Source of the DNA: Deltaproteobacteria bacterium
GTDB lineage: Bacteria > Myxococcota > UBA796 > SXON01
Direction of reading: 5' to 3'
Assembly: GCA_947483545.1 (NCBI GenBank)
Contig: CANKNP010000296.1
Coordinates: 1 to 6,342, forward strand
Length of the DNA stretch: 6,342 nt
Under the pieces are notes generated by a model. The model made no database searches and was not told the DNA's origin. It was given only the letters and a program-made list of their open reading frames with translations. Made by a program: the position numbers and the translations under genes. Shown in pieces: positions 1-4,738 of the stretch; within the stretch, counting starts at the first letter, position 1, and every line of letters begins with the position of its first letter.

Positions 1-1
1 G

Positions 2-1726
2 GCGGCGGAAGCCGCGGAGGCAGAAGCGGAGGCGGCGGCGGCGGCGGCGGAAGTGGCGGCGGCCGAAGCCGCGGCGATGGAGGCGGCAGAAGCGGCGGCG
101 GCGGCGGAATCGGCAGCCGCTGAAGCCGGGGCGATGGAGGCGGCAAAAGCGGAAGCGGCGGCGGTGGCGGCAAAAGCGGAAGCGGCGGCGGTGGCGGCAG
201 AAGCGGCGGCGGAAGCGGCAGCCGCCGAAGCCGCGGCGATGGAGGCGGCAAAAACGGCGGCAAAAGCGGCGGCGGCGGAAGCGGCGGAAGCGGCGGCGGC
301 AGAAGCCGCGAAGGCCGAAGCGGCGGCGGCAGAAGCGGCGGAGGCGGAAGCCGCGGAGGCAGAAGCGGCGGCGGCGGAAGCCGCGGAGGCAGAAGCGGCG
401 GCGGCGGCGGCACAAGCGGAAGCGGCGGAGGCGGAAGCGGCGGAAGCGGCGGAGGCGGAAGCGGCGGCGGCGGAAGCGGCGGCACAAGCGGAAGCGGCGG
501 AGGAGGAGGAAGCGGCGGCGGCAGAAGCGGCGGAGGTAGCAGCGGCGGCGGCGATCCTCCGCGACGAGCTCAGCGCCGAGCTCGCGGGCGTGGTCCGTGA
601 GCACGCTGCACTCGCCGCCGGCGAAGAATCGCACCAGTCCGAGCGGGAGACGCTGGACCTTCAGTTTCAACGCCAGGAACGCCGACGGGTGGGGCTCGAG
701 GCCGACCTGCACGCGCTCAGCCTGGAGCTCTCACGGCGGATCGACGCGCGCGCGGGGCTGACGGAGCCGTTGGATCTCGACCGCTCCAGGCTTCTGGAGA
801 TCGAACAACAACGTGACGCGCTCGTGCCGCCATCCCTTCCTTCTACGGACAGATTGCGGGCCCTGGTCGCCGACCAGGCGGCGATCGCGCTCCAAATCGA
901 CGCGCTCGACCGTTGTCTCAGCGATGAGACGATGGACCAGGCCATCGCGCGCGAGGTCGCCGCGCACCATCAGGCCGACGTCGAAGAAGCGGAGCGGCGC
1001 CTCTCTCGGTTTCGGGAACTGGAAGCCGAGCTTGCCCAGTTGGAGCAGCAGCTGACGCGAGCAGAGGCCGAGCTCGGGCGGCTAGAAAGCCTCTCGCCAA
1101 CGCCGAACGTAACGGCGACCGATACACCAGAGCTGGAGGCCGGGCTGGCACGGCTACGCGAGCGGGAAGACGACGCGGCGCTCGTCACGCTGGAGCTCTC
1201 CGTCGTCGAGGATGCGCTCTCCGCGATCGCCGGAGAGCTGGCCGACACCCAGGCGGAGCAGCGGCGCCTGGCAGAAAACCTGGCGTCGCACCGGGAGGCG
1301 CTTCTGGGCGTCCGCACCGAGGCCGAGGCCTCGGTGTCCCGGCTCGCCTGGTGCCGCGCCGAAGAGGAGCGACTCTCCTCGATGATCCCGATGCTCTCCG
1401 CCGAGATCGCCGATCTGCAAGAGCAGCAAGAGAGGCAGCAAGAGCAGCAAGAGAGGCAGCAAGAGCAGCAAGCGGCGGCCTTGGCTGACGCGCCGATCTC
1501 CGAAGCTACCGTCGTGGTCGCCCGCCCCTCGCCGACGTCGCGAAGCATCCTGGACCGCCTCGCGGCGGCGACCGGGCGCCCCACGGCGGCGCCGCGCCGG
1601 ACAGCCGATGATCTCCTTGCCCGGGTACGATCCGTGACGCCCCCCGCAGAACGCCCACGATCCCGGCCCAATCCCCGCACGGCTGCCCTCCGGCCCGGCC
1701 CGGACGACGAAGGCGACGAGCGCTGA
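2..1726 (+). CDS. Ala/Glu-rich coiled-coil protein of unknown function (5' end outside window)
   Basis: I do not recognise this as a named family. The frame is open from the first base to a TGA at 1724-1726, so the gene is almost certainly cut by the left edge. A GTG at 53 and an ATG at 77 lie in frame inside the repeat, but neither has a distinguishable ribosome binding site, because the whole tract is purine-rich. Counting from nt 2 there are 574 residues. Residues 1-184 are almost only Ala and Glu with a few Lys, Gln, Met and Val, resembling a long single helix such as the middle domain of TolA. Residues 185-490 are coiled coil in three segments, broken near 274-283 (VPPSLP) and 363-377 (SPTPNVTATDTP). 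They end in a Q/E/R repeat. Residues 491-574 are Pro/Arg-rich and probably disordered, with a short amphipathic stretch (SILDRLAAATGR) and an acidic end (DDEGDER). No membrane segment or catalytic motif is visible. A structural, cytoskeletal or scaffold role is only a guess. The coding frame is supported by the normal heptad-rich sequence after nt 554. Confidence 0.8.
   Translation, partial: AAEAAEAEAEAAAAAAEVAAAEAAAMEAAEAAAAAESAAAEAGAMEAAKAEAAAVAAKAEAAAVAAEAAAEAAAAEAAAMEAAKTAAKAAAAEAAEAAAAEAAKAEAAAAEAAEAEAAEAEAAAAEAAEAEAAAAAAQAEAAEAEAAEAAEAEAAAAEAAAQAEAAEEEEAAAAEAAEVAAAAAILRDELSAELAGVVREHAALAAGEESHQSERETLDLQFQRQERRRVGLEADLHALSLELSRRIDARAGLTEPLDLDRSRLLEIEQQRDALVPPSLPSTDRLRALVADQAAIALQIDALDRCLSDETMDQAIAREVAAHHQADVEEAERRLSRFRELEAELAQLEQQLTRAEAELGRLESLSPTPNVTATDTPELEAGLARLREREDDAALVTLELSVVEDALSAIAGELADTQAEQRRLAENLASHREALLGVRTEAEASVSRLAWCRAEEERLSSMIPMLSAEIADLQEQQERQQEQQERQQEQQAAALADAPISEATVVVARPSPTSRSILDRLAAATGRPTAAPRRTADDLLARVRSVTPPAERPRSRPNPRTAALRPGPDDEGDER
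144..197 (+). repeat. Perfect 27-bp tandem duplication in the Ala/Glu tract
   Basis: Bases 144-170 and 171-197 are identical 27-mers beginning CAAAAGCGGAAGCGG. Each copy encodes nine residues (KAEAAAVAA when read from the Lys codon). A perfect copy within an otherwise drifted tract suggests recent duplication. The length is a multiple of three, so the frame is kept. Confidence 0.9.
347..406 (+). repeat. Perfect 30-bp tandem duplication in the Ala/Glu tract
   Basis: Bases 347-376 and 377-406 are identical 30-mers beginning GAAGCCGCGGAGGCAGAAGC, encoding the ten-residue unit EAAEAEAAAA twice. The first 22 bases also occur at 8-29, so this unit is used elsewhere in the tract. Confidence 0.9.
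1418..1472 (+). repeat. 21-bp tandem repeat (2.6 copies) encoding QEQQERQ
   Basis: Copies lie at 1418-1438 and 1439-1459, with a 13-base partial copy at 1460-1472. The unit starts CAAGAGCAGCAAGAGAGGCA. One unit is exactly one heptad (seven residues), so copy number can change without breaking the frame or the coiled-coil register. It marks the C-terminal end of the coiled coil. Confidence 0.9.
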
Positions 1727-1792
1727 CCGACCGCGGGGCGCGGTGAAGCGGAGTTCACGCGGGCTCGGCGTCCCAGCGGATTAGGAGGCGGG
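1727..1792 (+). promoter_or_regulatory. Leader of tryptophan dioxygenase gene with strong RBS
   Basis: This 66-bp gap separates the coiled-coil gene from the dioxygenase gene. AGGAGG at 1783-1788 ends 4 nt before the ATG at 1793, a full anti-Shine-Dalgarno match that fixes the start. A small hairpin is possible at 1739-1761 (GTGAA at 1743-1747 pairs with TTCAC at 1754-1758, extended by CGC/GCG with one bulge). It has no T-run and is not a convincing terminator. No sigma-70-like boxes stand out, so the gene may be co-transcribed with the coiled-coil gene or use a promoter inside its end. Confidence 0.6.
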
Positions 1793-2866
1793 ATGTCGAC
1801 CACGTACTGGGACTACCTGCGTATCCATCCGCTGCTCAGCCTGCAGGACGGGCTCGGGCCCCACACCCCGTCGCCAGACGAGCTGCACTTCATCGTCGTG
1901 CACCAGGTGTTTGAGCTCTGGTTCAAGCTCTCGTTGTCACAGCTGCGCCTCGCGCGAGACCACCTCGCAACGTCCCACGTGCCCGAAGAGCAGATCCCCT
2001 TCGTGGTCCACCACCTGCGCCGGGTCAACGAGATTCTCCGCGTCGCGACAGAACATTTCTCGGTTGTGGAGACGCTGGCACCCCAGGACTTCCTGAGCTT
2101 CCGCGACAGCCTCATCCCCGCGAGCGGTTTTCAGAGCTTCCAGATGCGGGAGCTCGAGCTGATCCTGGGCCTTGGCGACGACGTGCGGGTCCGCTACGGC
2201 AGCGTCGAGGCGATCCCCCACCTGCGGGACATGGCGTCCTCCTCGCCAACCGGCAAGTTTGTGATCGAACATCTGGAACGCGCCCTCGCCGAGGAGTCCC
2301 TCCGGTCCGCGCTCCACCGTTGGCTCGCCCGGACGCCGATCCACGGGTCCACCCCCGCGGACCCGGGCGACGCGGCGAGGGTGGACGGGTTCCTCCACGA
2401 GTACCTGCACATCGCCGAAACCTGGCAGCGAAGCAGCATTGACAAGCTCGTATCGGCCCTTGGCGAGGCGCAGCGCCAGGCGGTGACCGCCCGCGTGGAG
2501 GCGTCCATCGCGGGCCTGCGCCGCTTCCTGCTTCCCGATGACCCCGCGCTTCGCAGGGTTCACGCCGGTCTCTTGTTCATCGAGTCTTACCGCGACCTGC
2601 CGCTCCTGGCGTGGCCACGCCTGCTCCTGGAGACGGTGGTGGCACTCGAAGAGCAGCTGCTGATCTTCCGACATCGTCATGCTCGGATGGCGGAGCGGGT
2701 CATCGGCCGGCGGGTCGGCACCGGCGGCAGCGCCGGGGTGGAGTACCTCGACCAGACGACGGCCTATCGCATCTTCCCCGAGCTCTGGGCGGTACGCGCG
2801 GTGTTGGTGCCACGCGACGCCTTGCCGCCGGTGGAGAACGGTTCGATGTACGGGTTCGCCGGCTGA
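1793..2866 (+). CDS. kynA: Tryptophan 2,3-dioxygenase (heme enzyme)
   Basis: This enzyme opens the indole ring of L-tryptophan with O2 to give N-formylkynurenine, the first step of the kynurenine pathway. It is a cytosolic heme protein, normally a tetramer. The 357-residue product has the family hallmarks in order: DELHFIVVHQVFELWFK at 29-45 (F33 and distal-side H37), SGFQSFQMR at 111-119 (R119, expected to bind the substrate carboxylate), FRHRHARM at 292-299 (H296, the expected proximal heme ligand), GTGGSAG at 309-315 (T310) and FPELW at 328-332. The 14-residue gap from H296 to T310 equals that in the Xanthomonas enzyme (H240/T254) and the human enzyme (H328/T342). The ATG follows AGGAGG. 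No kynurenine formamidase or kynureninase gene lies in the window, so whether the product feeds catabolism, NAD synthesis or a secondary metabolite cannot be told. The fold is shared with PrnB-like enzymes, but the intact active site favours a true dioxygenase. Confidence 0.95.
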   Translation: MSTTYWDYLRIHPLLSLQDGLGPHTPSPDELHFIVVHQVFELWFKLSLSQLRLARDHLATSHVPEEQIPFVVHHLRRVNEILRVATEHFSVVETLAPQDFLSFRDSLIPASGFQSFQMRELELILGLGDDVRVRYGSVEAIPHLRDMASSSPTGKFVIEHLERALAEESLRSALHRWLARTPIHGSTPADPGDAARVDGFLHEYLHIAETWQRSSIDKLVSALGEAQRQAVTARVEASIAGLRRFLLPDDPALRRVHAGLLFIESYRDLPLLAWPRLLLETVVALEEQLLIFRHRHARMAERVIGRRVGTGGSAGVEYLDQTTAYRIFPELWAVRAVLVPRDALPPVENGSMYGFAG

Positions 2867-2881
2867 ACAGGGCCGTTCTAC

Positions 2882-2913
2882 CCCGGGCCGCTCGGATAGC
2901 GGAGCCGCCCGGG
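2882..2913. terminator. GC-rich hairpin between convergent stop codons (possible bidirectional terminator)
   Basis: CCCGGG at 2882-2887 can pair with CCCGGG at 2908-2913. Inside it, CCGCT (2888-2892) pairs with AGCGG (2898-2902) around a 5-nt loop, leaving a 5-nt bulge at 2903-2907. The structure fills nearly all of the 47 bp between the dioxygenase stop (2866) and the convergent hydrolase stop (2914-2916). No T-tract follows on either strand, so it is not a classical intrinsic terminator. The location is the main argument. Confidence 0.5.
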
Positions 2914-3978
2914 TCAGCGCCGCCGCACGGTTACCCGAGGATCGATCGTCGTTTGCCCGCTGAGCAGCTCCGTGTACATGCTGTCGTCAGCGCCAAGCAC
3001 GGACACCGCGCCCTGAGCGGTCAGGTATGCCGCGGCCAGATCCAGACCCTCCTCCTTGTCAAAATCGCAAGGCAGGTCGGTGGACGTGAACGTCTCGTGG
3101 CAGGCACCCTCAAACCGGGCCCAGCCCACGTCGGGGGCGCTGGCGCTCTGGTCAAACGCGTCCGAGTCGCCTTCCCCCGAACGGTTCATGTAGAAGATCG
3201 GCAACGTCGCTGTGGCCCACCCGGCGGCGGCCACGAGGTCGGTGCCAGCGGCGCCGTCCATCGGCACGAGCGCGACCACACGATCATCACCAAAGGGCTG
3301 GGCAAAGGCCGCTCGCTCGGCCTCCGAGCAGCCCAGCACGTCTGCGTCACAGCGCGCCTCGATCGCGGCGAGGTCCGGCGTCGGACCCGCGAGGAGCCAC
3401 GCCGTCTGACCGCCAAAAGAGTGACCGACCACCAACACCTTCGAGGTGTCCACCCGGCCAGCGAGCGGATCGTCGGCAGGCAGCTCCTCGAGGTGGTCGA
3501 TCGCCGCCACGACGTCAGCCACCCGGGTAGCCGAGAAGGAAATCGGCCGAGGATCGACATTGTCAAGCAGCGTGTTGTCCACGTGATCCGGCGCCGCGGC
3601 GAGCCAACCCTGGGAGACCAGGTGGCGCAACAACGGCGAGCCGCTCCCGCCCCAGCCCTGTGAACCGTGGCTGTACACGACGAGCGGCATCTTGCAGGCG
3701 GGCGCGCGGACCGGCGCGTCCACCAACGCCAGCTCGTCAACAAAAAGCTCGATGTAGCTCGCGGACTCACCCGTGCTCGCGTCTGTGGGATACCAAAGGT
3801 TCAGCGGCACGCTCCGGGGCTCCTCGAGCCAGGGAGCGTCAACCGCCGCGGGGTCCACCCGATAGCCGGTCACCGCATCCTCCCGGGACAACGAAGGCGC
3901 CGGCGGGCAGACGTCAACCGGCGCAGGCCTGGCGGGCTCGGCGCAGCCGAGGAGTCCGAGCGCGAAGAGGGGGATCAC
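2914..3978 (-). CDS. Lipoprotein alpha/beta hydrolase, PAF-acetylhydrolase-like
   Basis: A predicted serine esterase/lipase of 354 residues. The N-terminus MIPLFALGLLGC has a lipobox (LLGC, C12) followed by a Pro/Ala-rich linker, so it is probably a membrane-anchored lipoprotein facing the periplasm or outside. The leader is short and lacks a basic residue. No other start codon lies in frame nearby upstream. The hydrolase core shows SHGSQG (103-108, oxyanion loop), the nucleophile elbow GHSFGG (185-190, S187), D241 in VPMDGA and H294 in CHETF. This order and local sequence match PAF acetylhydrolase and its bacterial relatives, often annotated 'dienelactone hydrolase'. The true substrate is unknown. 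Six cysteines remain besides C12 (24, 95, 210, 217, 293, 304). Their spacing suggests C210-C217 and C293-C304 disulfides, the latter bracketing the catalytic His. The GTG start overlaps the stop of the upstream thioredoxin-like gene as GTGA, and no good Shine-Dalgarno is seen, so translation is probably coupled. Confidence 0.87.
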   Translation of the reverse strand: MIPLFALGLLGCAEPARPAPVDVCPPAPSLSREDAVTGYRVDPAAVDAPWLEEPRSVPLNLWYPTDASTGESASYIELFVDELALVDAPVRAPACKMPLVVYSHGSQGWGGSGSPLLRHLVSQGWLAAAPDHVDNTLLDNVDPRPISFSATRVADVVAAIDHLEELPADDPLAGRVDTSKVLVVGHSFGGQTAWLLAGPTPDLAAIEARCDADVLGCSEAERAAFAQPFGDDRVVALVPMDGAAGTDLVAAAGWATATLPIFYMNRSGEGDSDAFDQSASAPDVGWARFEGACHETFTSTDLPCDFDKEEGLDLAAAYLTAQGAVSVLGADDSMYTELLSGQTTIDPRVTVRRR

Positions 3979-4697
3979 CGGCTCGACAGCGTGGTGAGGA
4001 GGGCGTCGTTGATCTCCGCTGGGTGGCCGCGGTAGACGACTACGCCGTCTTTCACCACCGCCACCGCGGGAATGCCGGTGACCACGTAGGCGTCTGTCCC
4101 GCTACCATCTTCGACCGCGACCGGAAAATAAGCTTTCACCCTGTCCAAGAACTGACGGGTATCCTCCACCGTGCCCCCCTTTGACAGGCTGGTGTAGCCG
4201 ACCACGGTGAGGCCCCGGTCTGCCCACCGCTCCTGAACCTGCTGCATTTCAGGGGTTGAAAGCTGACAATGAGGGCACCAAGCCTCGAAGAACAGGACCA
4301 CCTGGATCGTCCCCGGGGCCGGCTGGCTCCCCTGGATCCACTGATGCACCCCGACCACCGGCGCGGGCCTGCCGACGATCTTGAGCTCGCTGAGGGCGCG
4401 GCGGGCGCTCATGCCGTCGGTGCCTTTGGGATCCTTGGTCTCGACCTCCTGGAAAGCCGCGATCGCCCCAGGGATGTCTCCGGTGGCTCGCTGGCTCCGC
4501 GCGAGCGCGAGCAGGGACCGGAGGTCGGCCTCCGCGGCCCCGCCCGCACAGGCCTCGACGTCCCCCGCGAGGCCGGCGACCTCGGCCTGCCGCCGCTCGA
4601 GCTCGGCCCGCACGGTCGCGAGCTCTGCCCGGGTACGCGTAAGCTCCGCTTCCAACGCCAACCGATGGCCACACGCGAACATCAGTGTCCACCACAT
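3975..4697 (-). CDS. TlpA/thioredoxin-like protein with N-terminal coiled coil and CPHC active site
   Basis: A 240-residue thiol-disulfide protein. Residues 1-9 (MWWTLMFAC) are a short hydrophobic start ending in Cys9. Residues 14-45 form a charged coiled coil (ALEAELTRTRAELATVRAEL). About 58-90 resembles a single TPR-like helical pair (LARSQRATGDIPGAIAAFQE). About 108-240 is the thioredoxin/TlpA-like domain with FFEAWCPHC (active cysteines 141 and 144) and the cis-proline loop GIP (P210). CPHC is the active-site sequence of E. coli DsbA; TlpA/ResA-type reductases usually have other dipeptides, so oxidase or isomerase activity is as likely as reduction. The ATG at 4697 is preferred over a GTG at 4724 because AGGAG lies 8 nt upstream of it. 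Export is likely for this family but poorly shown here: the leader is very short and uncharged, and MFAC is a poor lipobox. The gene heads a two-gene operon with the hydrolase. Confidence 0.85.
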   Translation of the reverse strand: MWWTLMFACGHRLALEAELTRTRAELATVRAELERRQAEVAGLAGDVEACAGGAAEADLRSLLALARSQRATGDIPGAIAAFQEVETKDPKGTDGMSARRALSELKIVGRPAPVVGVHQWIQGSQPAPGTIQVVLFFEAWCPHCQLSTPEMQQVQERWADRGLTVVGYTSLSKGGTVEDTRQFLDRVKAYFPVAVEDGSGTDAYVVTGIPAVAVVKDGVVVYRGHPAEINDALLTTLSSR

Positions 4698-4738
4698 CGA
4701 TCCGACTCCTGGGCCCGGAAACACGTTATCCCGGCGGC
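4698..4738. promoter_or_regulatory. 41-bp divergent intergenic region
   Basis: This is the only non-coding DNA between the two divergent genes. It is too short to hold two full promoters without reaching into the coding ends, so the two transcription units probably have overlapping or back-to-back promoters. AT-richer bases AAACACGTTATC at 4719-4730 are the only plausible -10-like material; no matching -35 box was found. The rightward gene has no Shine-Dalgarno at a useful distance (only GGCGG, 1 nt before its ATG). Confidence 0.35.
4706..4710 (-). promoter_or_regulatory. Ribosome binding site AGGAG of the thioredoxin-like gene
   Basis: CTCCT on the given strand reads AGGAG on the minus strand and ends 8 nt before the ATG at 4697-4695. 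It decides the start: the upstream GTG at 4724 would place this motif inside the coding region. Confidence 0.75.

Larger units (their letters stand above)
2..553 (+). repeat. Low-complexity GCG/GAA tract encoding poly(Ala/Glu)
   Basis: About 550 bp built almost only from GCG, GCC, GCA, GAA and GAG codons, with rare AAA/AAG, CAA, ATG and GTG. It contains perfect local duplications (separate entries) and dispersed copies. A 27-nt block at 62-88 recurs exactly at 224-250 and with two mismatches at 119-145, encoding AEAAAMEAA or AEAGAMEAA. A 21-nt block at 411-431 recurs at 483-503. The tract probably grew by slippage and unequal recombination. Its left boundary is outside the window. Confidence 0.9.

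Noticed and set aside
2..553. CRISPR array or other non-coding repeat array
   Set aside because: The repeats are codon-phased, have no unique spacers and continue in frame into a coiled-coil protein.
1739..1761. Terminator between the coiled-coil gene and the dioxygenase gene
   Set aside because: The hairpin is short, bulged and not followed by T residues; too weak to call.
970..1803. Long minus-strand open frame with Cys/Ser-rich runs (277 codons)
   Set aside because: It is antisense to the coiled-coil gene. The CCSC runs are the reverse of GAGCAGCAA-type codons, the composition is not protein-like, and the start lies inside the dioxygenase gene.
2611..3663. 350-codon plus-strand open frame across the dioxygenase end and the hydrolase
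   Set aside because: It overlaps two well-supported genes in other frames and shows no coherent domain.
2914..3978. The hydrolase as a kynurenine formamidase acting after the dioxygenase
   Set aside because: Formamidases can be alpha/beta hydrolases, but this one is convergent to the dioxygenase gene, carries a lipobox and has PAF-acetylhydrolase-like motifs, so the adjacency gives no real support.
4685..4738. Longer start (GTG at 4685) for the SpmAB-like gene
   Set aside because: It would add 18 polar residues before the natural membrane segment and overlap the divergent gene's start, with no ribosome binding site.
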